Assembly (NCBI GenBank): GCA_013216015.1
Contig: JABSOI010000021.1
Span: forward strand, 1-64,000
DNA length: 64,000 nucleotides
DNA from: Alteromonadaceae bacterium
Lineage (GTDB): Bacteria > Pseudomonadota > Gammaproteobacteria > Enterobacterales > Alteromonadaceae
Reading direction: 5' to 3'
Shown one piece after another: positions 18,825-28,628 of this stretch. Within the stretch, counting starts at the first letter, position 1. Each line of letters begins with the position of its first letter. The translations under genes were made by a program, and so were the position numbers. Under the pieces are notes generated by a model, which was not told the origin of the DNA, made no database searches, and saw only the letters and a program-made list of their open reading frames with translations.

Positions 18825-19132
18825 CCATAATACACCACTAGAAAAACGGGAAAAAATGGAAATTCGAGAAAATAAACCGCCTAAAATTCAATACGTTTCA
18901 TACTTTCGATTTTGAAAAAGCACTGTATAAGGGCACGCCATTTTTTACAATGTAATACTATTGTTTAGGCTAATATTATTTTTCGGTTTCACCAAGTAAT
19001 CAATGTGAAATCTACCTGATAATTCAAAATTAAGCATCAATTCAACACGAATAATCAAACTTATAAATCAAAGTAAAATCATCCGTTCGGGAGGAAGTTT
19101 TGGATTTAATCAAAAGTATTATGAGACAAGCG
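18825..19132. repeat. Diverged direct repeat, copy 2 (about 300 bp)
   Basis: This is the partner of 18417-18723 in the same orientation, offset by roughly 410 bases. Similarity by eye is about 75-80 percent with small indels. Its right end touches the 3' boundary of the group II intron, so the intron probably inserted in or beside this repeat. Confidence 0.85.
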
Positions 19133-19137
19133 ACTTG

Positions 19138-19280
19138 GTCGAGTAGACCGGCACTCCACCACGTTGAAAAATAAAAACTTTTCAGCGTGATGTTGTTAGC
19201 CAAGCCCCTCACAGAACCGTGCTTGCGCTATTTACGCACACGGCTCCTCGACAACACACTTCACTTTGAAAGTGACTTTT
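19138..19280 (-). ncRNA. Group II intron 3' end (domains V and VI)
   Basis: On the minus strand the segment GAGCCGTGTGCG...CACGGTTC (19212-19250) folds like domain V. It is followed by TGAGGGGCTTGGC, then a domain VI-like hairpin with CACGCTGAAAA / TTTTTCAACGTG arms, ending near CTACTCGAC at about 19139. Only the 3' part exists here, so the intron cannot be complete. Confidence 0.7.
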
Positions 19281-19281
19281 A

Positions 19282-19605
19282 TTACCTGAACAAATTGACC
19301 TTTATACTCGGTATCGGTAGCGGAAATAACTTGAGTAATTTATTAAATTTCTCCCAAGTATAGCACCCTCGTTTACCTCGCCTATTCAGCCATTTAAACA
19401 ACAATTCTCTTATCCGAAAAGCAAAACTGTTGATACTTTTACTATTATCTGTAACGCCATAATAGGAAATGTGTCCTCGCAATTTTGCACAGGTAGTTTT
19501 CAGTATTTGAGCGGTGGGAAGCGTTCTATTTGCTTTTAACCATGCTTTATAGGCTGATAACTTTGCAGCAAAACGTTTGCTTACCGTGGCTGCCAAATCC
19601 ATCAA
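19282..19605 (-). pseudogene. C-terminal fragment of a group II intron reverse transcriptase/maturase
   Basis: The 107 residues match the very end of LtrA-type intron-encoded proteins: LRGHISYYGVTDNSKSINSF, then LLFKWLNRRGKRGCYTWEKF and PLPIPSIKVNLF, which is the maturase X region and tail. The reverse transcriptase domains are absent, and an in-frame TAA lies a few codons before the first possible start. It sits directly upstream of domain V on the same strand, as expected. It is a deletion remnant and not functional. Confidence 0.85.
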
Positions 19606-19896
19606 ATTTAACTCAAATACTCTACATATTTAAATTAACAGTGTTTGTATGTTTTTTACCCAATAAAAACGGGTGAATGTTGAATGGATGTCAGTTTAAA
19701 TTTGTTTGCTGGGTGGTTTTGTTGCGTGTATCTGTTTTGAAGTAAAAGTTTTTTATATTATTACTTTACGTGTGTGATAAAAAGAATCAAAATGGTCGAA
19801 ATAATTCCCCAAAACATATTCATAAGTCATTGATTTTATTAGGGGCCGAAACGGTAAAAATAGCAGGCAATTAATGGTGATTTTAAGGTTAACTAT
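19606..19896. other. Intergenic region upstream of the LMW phosphatase gene
   Basis: This is AT-rich sequence with no ORF. It presumably carries the 5' scar of the intron deletion and the promoter of the phosphatase gene. No specific site can be assigned. Confidence 0.4.
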
Positions 19897-20370
19897 ATGA
19901 ATTTAAAGGGAGTAAGTAGTGTGATTTTTATCTGTATGGGTAATATTTGCCGTTCTCCTACTGCTGAAGCTGTATTTAGACATAAAGCTAAAGCATTTGG
20001 CTTAAGTTTGAAAATCGACTCTGCTGGTACATCAGGTTCTCATGCCAGAAAAAAACCTGATCACCGTGCTCAAAAGGTTGCTATTGCCCAAGGTTATTCA
20101 TTCGACAAAATGAGAGCCCGTAAAGTTACCGTTAAAGATTTTGAAGAATTTGATTTGATTTTAGCTATGGATAAACAGAATATTGATTATTTGTTACAGG
20201 TAGCGCCTCAACACTTACAAAATAAAATACACCTGTTTTTAAACTTTGCAAATAATTTTGAAGATCAAGAAGTACCTGATCCATATTATGGTGGTGCTAA
20301 AGGTTTTAAATATGTATTAGATTTAGTTAAAGATGCCAGTGATGGTTTGCTGAGAGAATTAGCGAAGTAA
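19897..20370 (+). CDS. Low-molecular-weight protein tyrosine phosphatase
   Basis: This 157-residue cytoplasmic phosphatase has the full LMW-PTP signature. The P-loop C13-MGNIC-R19-S (ICMGNICRSPTAEAVF) is near the N-terminus, and the catalytic acid Asp128 lies in VPDPYYGG. GTSGSHARKKPDHRA is the usual substrate-loop region. Bacterial relatives act on phosphotyrosine proteins (often with BY-kinases in polysaccharide export) or are of unknown role. No kinase or polysaccharide gene is nearby, so the target cannot be named. It is a single gene; the ATG follows AAGGTTAACT. Confidence 0.93.
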   Translation: MNLKGVSSVIFICMGNICRSPTAEAVFRHKAKAFGLSLKIDSAGTSGSHARKKPDHRAQKVAIAQGYSFDKMRARKVTVKDFEEFDLILAMDKQNIDYLLQVAPQHLQNKIHLFLNFANNFEDQEVPDPYYGGAKGFKYVLDLVKDASDGLLRELAK

Positions 20371-20426
20371 TATCTTTTGTTGGATTTTAGGGTTACTGGC
20401 TCGCTGAACATAGAAGACAGAAGAGT

Positions 20427-20455
20427 GAATGGGTTAGTTTCAGCCTAACCCATTG
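20427..20455. repeat. Short GGGTTAG...CTAACCC hairpin between convergent genes
   Basis: The arms AATGGGTTAG and CTAACCCATT have a short loop. They share the AATGGGTTA/TAACCCATT core of the interspersed palindromic family in this window. It lies between the phosphatase gene and the convergent DAHP synthase gene and may act as a bidirectional terminator, though no T-run follows. Confidence 0.6.
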
Positions 20456-20475
20456 ATAAAATGATAACTTATAAC

Positions 20476-21531
20476 TTAAAACTTTCGGTTAGCCCTAACT
20501 GCTGCTGATAATACTGTCAGCATTTCTTCACTAGTTTTCATATTTACACAAGCATCGGTTATGCTTTGTCCATAAACCAGCTCTTGATCCGCTTTTACCA
20601 ATTGTTGTCCTTCTACAATAAAACTTTCAATCATCACGCCAAAAATTGATTTCTCACCCTCACTAATTTGTTTAGCAAGTGATTTTGCTACATCAATTTG
20701 CTTGTTATGATCCTTATAACTATTCCCATGACTGCAATCAACCATGATCCGTGCTGATAAATTGGCATTATTCAGGCTCTGGCAGGTACTTGATATATCT
20801 TCAGCATGATAATTAGGTTTTTTACCACCTCTTAAAATAACGTGGGCGTGAGGATTACCGTGAGTTTGGTAAATACACATTTGGCCACTTTTATCTGGCG
20901 AATACAGTACATGGGGAACCGCAGAAGCTTTTATTGCATCAATTGCAATTTTTACGTTACCATCGGTACCATTTTTAAAACCAACAGGACAAGATAAAGC
21001 AGAGGCCAGTTCTCTATGAACTTGGCTTTCTGTGGTTCGGGCACCAATTGCGCCCCAACTGATCAGATCAGAAATATACTGCCCCGTCACCATATCTAAA
21101 AATTCTGTTCCGGCAGCTAAACCAAGTTCATTAATATCAATTAAAAGTTGGCGTGCTAAATTGAGACCTTTAGCAACATGAAACGACTTATCTAAATCTG
21201 GATCACTGATTAAGCCTTTCCAACCGACAGTTGTACGCGGTTTTTCGAAATATACTCTCATTACAACAAGCAGTTCATCTTTATATTTATCATGCAGTAG
21301 TTTTAGCTGTTGAGCATAGTCGATTGCTGCTTTTGTATCGTGAATCGAACAAGGGCCAATGATCACTAATAACCTGTCGTCATCACCCGCAATGATAGCT
21401 TCAATTTCATTTCGGCTAGAAATAATAAATTCTGCTGTCTCTTGTTTTAACGGGATATCTAGAGTCAATTGAGCAGGAGAGACTAAATGCTCAATAAGTG
21501 TAGTGCGAAATTCGTCAGTTTTGATGGTCAT
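20476..21531 (-). CDS. aroH: 3-deoxy-7-phosphoheptulonate (DAHP) synthase, class I
   Basis: The enzyme condenses phosphoenolpyruvate and erythrose 4-phosphate, the first step of aromatic amino acid synthesis. The 351 residues match AroF/G/H (about 350). Signatures are IGPCSIHD, MRVYFEKPRTTVGWKGL, GARTTESQVHRE, FKNGTDG and MVDCSHGNSYKD. The symbol follows synteny: in E. coli aroH lies behind ppsR beside ppsA, as here. Which amino acid inhibits it cannot be told from sequence alone, so the isozyme label is tentative. PpsA next door makes its substrate PEP. Confidence 0.93.
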   Translation of the reverse strand: MTIKTDEFRTTLIEHLVSPAQLTLDIPLKQETAEFIISSRNEIEAIIAGDDDRLLVIIGPCSIHDTKAAIDYAQQLKLLHDKYKDELLVVMRVYFEKPRTTVGWKGLISDPDLDKSFHVAKGLNLARQLLIDINELGLAAGTEFLDMVTGQYISDLISWGAIGARTTESQVHRELASALSCPVGFKNGTDGNVKIAIDAIKASAVPHVLYSPDKSGQMCIYQTHGNPHAHVILRGGKKPNYHAEDISSTCQSLNNANLSARIMVDCSHGNSYKDHNKQIDVAKSLAKQISEGEKSIFGVMIESFIVEGQQLVKADQELVYGQSITDACVNMKTSEEMLTVLSAAVRANRKF

Positions 21532-21687
21532 GGTTTATTCTATTATTTACGGCACTTTTCATATTTTATAATTGAAATTTTCTAAAGAAATAGTAAAAAA
21601 CTTCAAAAAAAAATCAAGCGCAATTCTACATCGAGCTAACATAGCTAAATTAATTGGTTATGTGAACTGGTTTATTGCAAAAGCTTA

Positions 21688-21718
21688 AAAAAATACCAGT
21701 TTTTTGGTGTTTTTTGAG
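21688..21718 (-). terminator. Possible weak terminator of ppsR
   Basis: On the minus strand AACACCA-aaaaac-TGGTATT forms a stem with one mismatch, followed by seven T. It lies about 40 bases after the ppsR stop. Confidence 0.4.
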
Positions 21719-21757
21719 TATAGGTTCACACTATTTGTAATATTGAGGTTTGTAACC

Positions 21758-22567
21758 TTAATATTTATGGCGATGCAGTCCTGTTTCCAACATTATTTTT
21801 GCGCTAATTTCTTCCACTGAAAAGTTAGTGGTATTGAGAAAAGGTATTTTTTCTTGTTTATAAAGTTTTTCAACCTCTCTAACTTCCATTCGACATTGTC
21901 TGGAAGAAGCATATTTGCTATTTGACATTCGTCCATCTCTTATATTCGTCAAGCGTAGGGGATCAATCGTCAAACCAAATAATTTCTTTTTATGATTTTT
22001 TAAGAATACGGGTAGTTTCAATTCATCCATATCATCATCGGTGAAAGGGTAGTTAGCTGCCTTTATTCCATATTGCAGTGCCAGATACAATGAACTTGGT
22101 GTTTTACCAGACCGTGATACGCCCACTAGAATTACATCTGCATGTTCATAGTCACTGATATTACTCCCGTCATCATTGGCTAATGCGTAGTTTACAGCTT
22201 CAATACGATTATCGTAGCTGTTTTCATGGATACTATGAGTTCGATGTGCTTTCGGTTTTGCTTTAATGCCTAATTGATTTTCCAGCGGAGTAACAAAATG
22301 CTCTAAAAAGTTATATATAACACCGTCACAGCCGTCAATAATTTCTCGTATATCAGGATTAACAAAGGTATGAAAAACAAGAGGTGTCTCACCAGAACGT
22401 TTAAATTCCCGGTTTATTTTTTCTCTAACTTCACTTGCCTTTTCTAAAGTCTCAACAAAAGGAATAGTAAAATGTTCAAATTGTGTAGGAAATAAGGAAA
22501 GTAAAGCATGACCAAATACTTCCGATGTTATGGCTGTACCGTCAGATATGTAAAATGCAGCGCGCAT
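21758..22567 (-). CDS. ppsR: PEP synthetase regulatory protein (bifunctional kinase/pyrophosphorylase)
   Basis: PpsR (DUF299) switches PpsA off by ADP-dependent phosphorylation of a threonine next to the catalytic histidine, and on again by Pi-dependent removal. The 269 residues match the family (E. coli YdiA 277). Clear signatures are [19 protein letters not shown] at the N-terminus and the P-loop [16 protein letters not shown] near residue 155, then NYPFTDDD. It is divergent from ppsA and followed by aroH. The start ATG aligns with the family ([11 protein letters not shown]). Confidence 0.96.
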   Translation of the reverse strand: MRAAFYISDGTAITSEVFGHALLSLFPTQFEHFTIPFVETLEKASEVREKINREFKRSGETPLVFHTFVNPDIREIIDGCDGVIYNFLEHFVTPLENQLGIKAKPKAHRTHSIHENSYDNRIEAVNYALANDDGSNISDYEHADVILVGVSRSGKTPSSLYLALQYGIKAANYPFTDDDMDELKLPVFLKNHKKKLFGLTIDPLRLTNIRDGRMSNSKYASSRQCRMEVREVEKLYKQEKIPFLNTTNFSVEEISAKIMLETGLHRHKY

Positions 22568-22581
22568 AGGTGCTTCCTTTT

Positions 22582-22650
22582 GTTAAATTGGTTAAATTGG
22601 TTAAATTGGTTAAATTGGTTAAATTGGTTAAATAAGTTAAATAAATTAAC
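22582..22650. repeat. 9-bp tandem repeat (GTTAAATTG)n between ppsR and ppsA
   Basis: Five perfect 9-bp units GTTAAATTG are followed by degenerate GTTAAATAA-type units. The array starts 15 bases before the ppsR start codon, in its 5' leader or promoter. Change in copy number would alter spacing of expression signals. Confidence 0.95.
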
Positions 22651-22730
22651 CAGGTAAAACAAGTTAAATATAAATTGATCTATCTAATGAAAATTTTTGT
22701 ATGTATTTGTATGTATTTTTATGTTGTCCA

Positions 22731-22746
22731 GTGTAAAATGTTACAC
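22731..22746 (+). promoter_or_regulatory. Palindrome GTGTAA-AATG-TTACAC upstream of ppsA
   Basis: This inverted repeat lies 46 bases before the ppsA start. A TATA-like box (TTAATATAAA) follows it. Its half-sites resemble the TGTAA/TTACA arms of HexR sites, a known ppsA regulator in Shewanella, but the spacer is one base short. Treat it as a candidate operator only. Confidence 0.35.
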
Positions 22747-22792
22747 GGTTAATATAAAAAGACTTTCTTAATATCCTAATGGAGATTTTATT

Positions 22793-25168
22793 GTGCAAGA
22801 TTACGTACTTTGGTATGAAAACTTGGGAATGGGTGATGTAGACCGTGTTGGTGGTAAAAATGCGTCACTTGGTGAAATGATTTCAAACCTAGCAAATATG
22901 GGCGTACAAGTTCCTGGTGGCTTTGCTACCACATCCTTTGCTTTTAATGAATTTCTGGAACAAAGTGGATTAAACGATAAAATTTATCAATTGCTTGATA
23001 AATTAGATGTGAGTGATTTAGCTGCCTTGGCTAGTTGTGGTAAGTTAATTCGTCAATGGGTAATTGACACTCCATTCTTACCTGAAATGCAACTTGATAT
23101 TGAACAAGCTTATATTAAGTTAGCCGATGGTTTTGCTGACGATGCTTCATTTGCTGTTCGATCATCTGCTACTGCTGAAGATATGCCTGATGCTTCTTTT
23201 GCAGGACAACAAGAAACTTTTCTTAACGTACGTGGTTTAGATGCCGTATTTCTGGCGATCAAACACGTATTTGCTTCATTATTTAACGATAGAGCAATCT
23301 CTTATCGTGTTCACCAAGGCTATGATCACCGTGGTGTTGCTCTTTCTGCCGGTATACAGCGTATGGTTCGCAGTGACATTGCTTCCAGTGGGGTTATGTT
23401 TTCTATCGATACCGAATCAGGCTTTGAAGATGTTGTATTTATCACTTCCAGTTATGGTTTAGGTGAAATGGTAGTGCAGGGTGCGGTAAACCCTGATGAA
23501 TTTTATGTTCACAAACCTACACTTGCCAAAGATAAACCATCGGTTGTTCGTCGTAATATTGGCAGTAAAGCAATTAAAATGATTTATGCTGATAACCCTG
23601 AACACGGTAAACAAGTTGAAGTTGTCGATGTAGATGAAAGTCAATCAAATCAATTTTCAATAACCGATGCAGAAGTGCAGGAACTGGCCAGACAGGCGGT
23701 TATTATTGAAAAGCATTACCAGCGTCCAATGGATATAGAATGGGCCAAAGACGGCCTGGACGGAAAAATATATATTGTACAAGCTCGCCCTGAAACCGTT
23801 AAAAGCCGTGAAAGTGGTAATGTAATGGAACAGTTCCAATTACAAACAACGGCTAACATTGTTTGTGAAGGTCGTTCAATTGGTCAGAAAATTGGTAGTG
23901 GTGAAGCAAAAATTTTAGCGTCACTGGCTGAAATGGATAAAATTCAACCGGGTGATGTATTAGTGACAGATATGACAGATCCAGATTGGGAACCTATCAT
24001 GAAGCGCGCTTCAGCTATTGTTACTAACCGTGGTGGTCGCACGTGTCATGCGGCAATAATTGCACGTGAAATGGGAATTCCTGCCGTGGTTGGTTGTGGT
24101 AATGCTACAAGTAAAATTAAGAATGGTGATCCAATAACCGTTTCTTGTGCTGAAGGTGATACTGGCTTTATTTATGAGGGTAAGCTTGATTTTACCGTGA
24201 CCAAATCTGAAGTTGATTCAATGCCTGATTTACCACTTAAAATTATGATGAATGTGGGTAATCCCGATCGTGCATTTTCATTTGCTGGTTTGCCACATGC
24301 AGGTATTGGTTTAGCAAGACTTGAATTTATCATTAATAAAATGATCGGAGTACATCCTAAAGCACTGTTAAATTTTGACGAACAATCTGATGATTTAAAA
24401 GAAGAAATTACTGATATTATTGCAGGTTACGAAAGTCCTGTTGAGTTTTACATCGCAAAATTAACCGAAGGAATTTCTACATTGGCTGCGGCTTTTTCAC
24501 CAGAAAAAGTTATTGTACGGATGTCAGATTTTAAATCGAACGAATACGCCAACCTTGTTGGTGGTGAAGAGTTTGAACCGGAAGAAGAAAACCCGATGAT
24601 CGGTTACCGAGGTGCTGCACGTTATATTTCTGAAGATTTCAGAGATTGTTTTGCACTTGAGTGTGAAGCCATTAAGCGGGTTCGTAATGATATGGGGCTA
24701 ACTAACGTTGAAGTAATGATCCCATTTATTCGTACGTTAGGTGAAGCGTCTGCTGTTATTGATATTTTAGCAGAGCACGGTCTTAAAAGAGGTGAAAATG
24801 GTTTACGCATAATAATGATGTGTGAATTGCCTTCGAATGCATTATTAGCGGATCAGTTTTTAGATTACTTTGATGGTTTCTCTATTGGTTCAAATGATTT
24901 AACCCAACTGACACTTGGTTTAGACAGAGATTCAGGTTTGATCGCCCATTTATTTGATGAACGGGATCCTGCGATCAAAATATTGCTGGAAATGGCAATA
25001 AAAGCCTGTAAAGCTCGTGGTAAATATGTCGGTATTTGTGGTCAGGGACCATCAGATCATCCTGATTTTGCCGCATGGTTAGTTGAGAAGGGCATTGACA
25101 GTCTTTCTCTTAATCCTGATACCGTATTGCCAACATGGTTGTATTTGGCTGAGCAGCATAAAGCTTAG
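22793..25168 (+). CDS. ppsA: Phosphoenolpyruvate synthase
   Basis: PpsA converts pyruvate and ATP to PEP, AMP and phosphate for gluconeogenesis. The 791 residues (E. coli 792) show the order expected: an N-terminal ATP-grasp-like PEP/pyruvate-binding domain ([31 protein letters not shown]), the swivelling phosphohistidine domain with [20 protein letters not shown], and the C-terminal TIM barrel with the catalytic Cys in [12 protein letters not shown]. The Thr before the catalytic His is the PpsR target in the family. The start is GTG at 22793 after TGGAGA. It is divergent from its regulator ppsR. Confidence 0.97.
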   Translation: MQDYVLWYENLGMGDVDRVGGKNASLGEMISNLANMGVQVPGGFATTSFAFNEFLEQSGLNDKIYQLLDKLDVSDLAALASCGKLIRQWVIDTPFLPEMQLDIEQAYIKLADGFADDASFAVRSSATAEDMPDASFAGQQETFLNVRGLDAVFLAIKHVFASLFNDRAISYRVHQGYDHRGVALSAGIQRMVRSDIASSGVMFSIDTESGFEDVVFITSSYGLGEMVVQGAVNPDEFYVHKPTLAKDKPSVVRRNIGSKAIKMIYADNPEHGKQVEVVDVDESQSNQFSITDAEVQELARQAVIIEKHYQRPMDIEWAKDGLDGKIYIVQARPETVKSRESGNVMEQFQLQTTANIVCEGRSIGQKIGSGEAKILASLAEMDKIQPGDVLVTDMTDPDWEPIMKRASAIVTNRGGRTCHAAIIAREMGIPAVVGCGNATSKIKNGDPITVSCAEGDTGFIYEGKLDFTVTKSEVDSMPDLPLKIMMNVGNPDRAFSFAGLPHAGIGLARLEFIINKMIGVHPKALLNFDEQSDDLKEEITDIIAGYESPVEFYIAKLTEGISTLAAAFSPEKVIVRMSDFKSNEYANLVGGEEFEPEEENPMIGYRGAARYISEDFRDCFALECEAIKRVRNDMGLTNVEVMIPFIRTLGEASAVIDILAEHGLKRGENGLRIIMMCELPSNALLADQFLDYFDGFSIGSNDLTQLTLGLDRDSGLIAHLFDERDPAIKILLEMAIKACKARGKYVGICGQGPSDHPDFAAWLVEKGIDSLSLNPDTVLPTWLYLAEQHKA

Positions 25169-25224
25169 TTCAATATTACTAAGCTAACTACTGGTAAATT
25201 ACATTGTTGTTGCCGCTACTGAAA

Positions 25225-25360
25225 GTTGTAGAATGGTTTGCCAACGGCGTAACCCATCACATTTAGTGGCCATTCAGCCTTTAAATGGCTGATAAGTCGA
25301 TTTTTGATGGGTTGCGCCTGTGGCTAACCCATGCTACAGGGTATAATTTCGATTTTAAAA
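25225..25360. repeat. Composite palindromic repeat, GGATGGGTTAGCC family, copy 2 (reverse)
   Basis: The core runs from GAATGGTTTGCCAACGGCGT to GGCTAACCCATGC (25231-25335), with an inner GTAACCCATC and GATGGGTTGCGCC. The sequence after it (GGGTATAATTTCGATTTTAA) is the reverse complement of the left arm seen in other copies, so this copy lies in the opposite orientation. No ORF is present. Confidence 0.75.
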
Positions 25361-25390
25361 AAGTTATATGTTAGCTACAGATCCAAAATA

Positions 25391-25428
25391 AAATGCCACT
25401 ACTGTTTGTCAGTAGTGGCATTTTTAAT
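25391..25428. terminator. Bidirectional terminator between ppsA and the M1 aminopeptidase gene
   Basis: A perfect stem AAATGCCACTACTG / CAGTAGTGGCATTT with loop TTTGT is followed by T on the plus strand. On the minus strand the tail is TTTATTTT-like. It serves the convergent genes on both sides. Confidence 0.9.
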
Positions 25429-25484
25429 TTGATAACTCTTATAGTCTTAAGCTTCAATAACGATCAATTCAAAAGAGTATTCAA

Positions 25485-28202
25485 CTAAAAAGTTAACTCT
25501 TTGGCAATTTGACTTTTCACGATAGCCGAACAAATCTCTATGTGTTCTAACGTTTGAGATAAATTTCTTTCTAGGCCAGGTATATCTTCTATTTTTGCCG
25601 AAAAGAATTTATCTACATCTTCATGCATTTCAAGGCTACAAAAGGCTTGGCCGATCCTGGGAGACAAAGATAAATATTTTTTTGGAATTAACATAGCAAC
25701 CAGATCAAAGTTTCCTTTGAACCATTGATACACCTTATTCCTATTGTTTTTTCGGCTCAAATGGGTAACTAATAAGGTAATACGTTCATTTACCCGTAAT
25801 GAAAATGAAGTTATTAAATCTAATACTTTGTCGCTGATTTCTGCATCTTCAGACATTGCAATAGCGATAATAATACGTTGTCTCAATGTGCCATCATCAG
25901 TTTCATCTAATAATGTGAGTAATGAATCGACGAAAGGCATACCCAGCACTTCAACACCACTGGCCAGTGCAATACCAATTGTTTCAGAATCTATAGCTTC
26001 AGGGTGGAGTTTATTATCACCTTTATAGCCAATGTAAGCTGATGCCATTGATGACAATTCTTTTAGCAGTTCAGGTTGTTTTAATTCCATCGCCATTAAT
26101 TTTAAGACTTTTTCACGAAGCATTTTTGCATCATTGGGATGACTTTTATCGAATGCAGTATCAGCTTTTAAACCAACACGTTCCAGCACGGGTTGGTATA
26201 ATTTACCTAAATATTTCTGTAACTTTTTCTGTTCTTCTCCAGTGGCAATATTTTCTGAGATAAACTTTATCATTCCAACAGGTTGAGTGACTAAGTCCCA
26301 ATCGTTAGCTGAAGCAAAAGGCTCAATAGCCTCAAGATAAGATTTAACGTCTAATCTGTTAGCATTAAATTCTGCTGCTAATGTGCTGGCTAATGAATAT
26401 TTTTCTGAAGCAGATAAACGTTCTCTATTTGTCAATAACGCTGATAAATGGTCTGAGTTCAATGACCAGCGAAAATAGCCTTTTCCGTCTGCATTTGGCA
26501 TAACCGCGAGAGGACAACCAGTATTGTCTAATGAGAATTGCGATGCTTTCTCTGTCATCAATAAACAGTGTTTACTATTTTTCTCTTTTCCTATTATATT
26601 TAAGCAAACGGGTAATGACCAAGTTTGTTCTGTTGATGAGCGTGCGCCAACAGGTAAGTAACGTTGTTGGCTTAGCGTGAATTCAACACTGTTGTTTTGG
26701 CATTGGTATTCAACTTTAACCAGAGGAACACCTGTTTGATTAAGAAAGCTGTTAAAAGCTTGCTTAATGTTCTTTGCGGTTGAAAATTGTTGAATAGAGT
26801 CAATGAATTCATTGGCATCTGCATGTCCGAAAGCATACTTTTTCATATGAAAACGCACGCCTTTCTGGAAAGATTCACTACCAACATAAGCTTCAAACAT
26901 TTGTAACATTGCACCACCTTTTTGATAAGTGATCCCGTCGAATGCGTTGTCTATATCTCCGTTATGTTTGATAGGCTCCCGAATTTGTCTGGTATCAGCA
27001 TAAAGGTCTTGATTCATCACTCCGTGACCAGCACGTACCATAGCACGGTCAAAACCAAAATCCGGATTCCATTTTTGCATGGTGATATTGGCCATCCAGG
27101 TAGCAAATGATTCATTTAACCACAGGTCGTCCCACCAACGCATAGTTACTAAATTACCAAACCATTGATGAGCAAGTTCATGAGCATGAGTACCTGCATA
27201 TTGGCGTTGTTGCTTCAGGGAAGGGGAATCACCCAACAATAACAATTGCTCCCGATATGTTATTAAGCCTGCATTTTCCATAGCACCGGCACTGAAATCA
27301 GGAACGGCAACAATATCAAGTTTCTCATAAGGGTAAGGCATATCAAAATATGCTTCCAGCTCGCTGAGAATATCAGCGGTATTTGCCAAGGCATATTCCA
27401 TGTCTTTGCCTTTACCTTTGGTAGCTATACCACGTAAAGGTATTTCTTTGTTTCGAACATCACTACTTGGAATATTGGCATAGTTAACAATATCAACTTC
27501 ACCGACAACAAATGCCAATAAATAGGTAGGTAGGGGCTTGGTAGTTTTAAACGTTAATCTTTTATAACCGTCAGACAAGTCTTCTTGATTAATTTGTGGG
27601 GTATTTGTTATGCCCTGATGATTATTTTTAATTTCTAATTGAATGTCAAAAGGAGTCTTAAATCTTGGTTCATCAAAACTAGGAAATGCACGTCTGGCAT
27701 CAGTCGCTTCAAACTGGGTAAAGGCATAAGAAAGTCCACCATCTTCTACTTTATATAAACCCGCTAGATCTTTAGCTAATTCTCCTGAAAAAGAGAGCGA
27801 GATGACACCTTTTTGTGCCTTGATAATATCGTCAGCTATTAGGCGTGCTACACCTGAATGTCCCATTTCTTTATAATTTAAAGTAATGCTTTGTCCTTGA
27901 GCAGTTATAAACTCAGCACTATTTATGGCTAAATCTTTGCCGTGTAACCATAATTCTCTGGTATCACTATTTAATGTTACATTTATTTTTACTTGTCCGG
28001 AAAATACAGCATCATCAGGATCAATACGTAAAGATAAATCATAGTGAGTGGGTGTTAAATTATCCGGCAATTTTCCTTGTGGAGAAATTGACTGTTCTAC
28101 TAAATCATTTTTTATCACCCAATTACTATATTGGTTATAACCCAAAGTGCCAGCAGCAATAATTAAGACTAAATAGGCTAGTCTTTTAAAAAATTTCTTC
28201 AT
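25485..28202 (-). CDS. M1 family metallo-aminopeptidase, membrane-anchored/exported
   Basis: This 905-residue zinc aminopeptidase of the ERAP/aminopeptidase N class has an N-terminal hydrophobic segment (about 8-24) that is a signal anchor or signal peptide, so it probably acts in the periplasm. Catalytic features are the substrate N-terminus-binding GAMEN (306-310), HELAH (341-345), and the third zinc ligand Glu364 in WLNESFA. An ERAP1-like C-terminal helical domain makes up the last 350 residues. Similar exported M1 enzymes are common in marine protein-degrading Alteromonadales. It is a single gene; the ATG follows GGGGAATAAC. Confidence 0.95.
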   Translation of the reverse strand: MKKFFKRLAYLVLIIAAGTLGYNQYSNWVIKNDLVEQSISPQGKLPDNLTPTHYDLSLRIDPDDAVFSGQVKINVTLNSDTRELWLHGKDLAINSAEFITAQGQSITLNYKEMGHSGVARLIADDIIKAQKGVISLSFSGELAKDLAGLYKVEDGGLSYAFTQFEATDARRAFPSFDEPRFKTPFDIQLEIKNNHQGITNTPQINQEDLSDGYKRLTFKTTKPLPTYLLAFVVGEVDIVNYANIPSSDVRNKEIPLRGIATKGKGKDMEYALANTADILSELEAYFDMPYPYEKLDIVAVPDFSAGAMENAGLITYREQLLLLGDSPSLKQQRQYAGTHAHELAHQWFGNLVTMRWWDDLWLNESFATWMANITMQKWNPDFGFDRAMVRAGHGVMNQDLYADTRQIREPIKHNGDIDNAFDGITYQKGGAMLQMFEAYVGSESFQKGVRFHMKKYAFGHADANEFIDSIQQFSTAKNIKQAFNSFLNQTGVPLVKVEYQCQNNSVEFTLSQQRYLPVGARSSTEQTWSLPVCLNIIGKEKNSKHCLLMTEKASQFSLDNTGCPLAVMPNADGKGYFRWSLNSDHLSALLTNRERLSASEKYSLASTLAAEFNANRLDVKSYLEAIEPFASANDWDLVTQPVGMIKFISENIATGEEQKKLQKYLGKLYQPVLERVGLKADTAFDKSHPNDAKMLREKVLKLMAMELKQPELLKELSSMASAYIGYKGDNKLHPEAIDSETIGIALASGVEVLGMPFVDSLLTLLDETDDGTLRQRIIIAIAMSEDAEISDKVLDLITSFSLRVNERITLLVTHLSRKNNRNKVYQWFKGNFDLVAMLIPKKYLSLSPRIGQAFCSLEMHEDVDKFFSAKIEDIPGLERNLSQTLEHIEICSAIVKSQIAKELTF

Positions 28203-28628
28203 GTTATTCCCCTATTTGTTGTGATTATTTTATTTTTATTCCTGGAATTAATATTCCGCGGCTATATTTAGCATAATAAATCTTATATTACAGTATTTTA
28301 TATGCATAAATGATTATTACCATTAATTAATTGGTCAAGATTCAATGAAGATAAATTAACAATAGAAAGGCGCCTATAAATTGGGAATCAAAATTAGAAG
28401 TTAGAATTTGATAATACCTTATTTCCAGTCTATTTTTCCTTAGTATTTGATCTTGTATTTTGTTGAAAAGTAACGGATTGATTAAACTGTATAAAGTGTT
28501 TATATTACTGATACTCTTATAAATAATTTCGAAGTTAATTGTTTCACTACAATAACTTGCCCGTGATGACAGCGACTGAATAACAACAATAATGTTTTAC
28601 GAACTTCACTCGGATATGGGAAAAATAA
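28203..28628. other. Intergenic region between divergent genes
   Basis: These 426 AT-rich bases must hold promoters for the M1 aminopeptidase and DUF418 genes. I see no ORF, no clear repeat and no strong operator. The base composition changes abruptly to more GC at the DUF418 gene. Confidence 0.4.

Noticed and set aside
18417-19132. Integron cassette array (attC-like repeats)
   Set aside because: The two 300-bp repeats lack the attC core sites and the short imperfect palindromes of attC, and no cassette ORFs lie between them.
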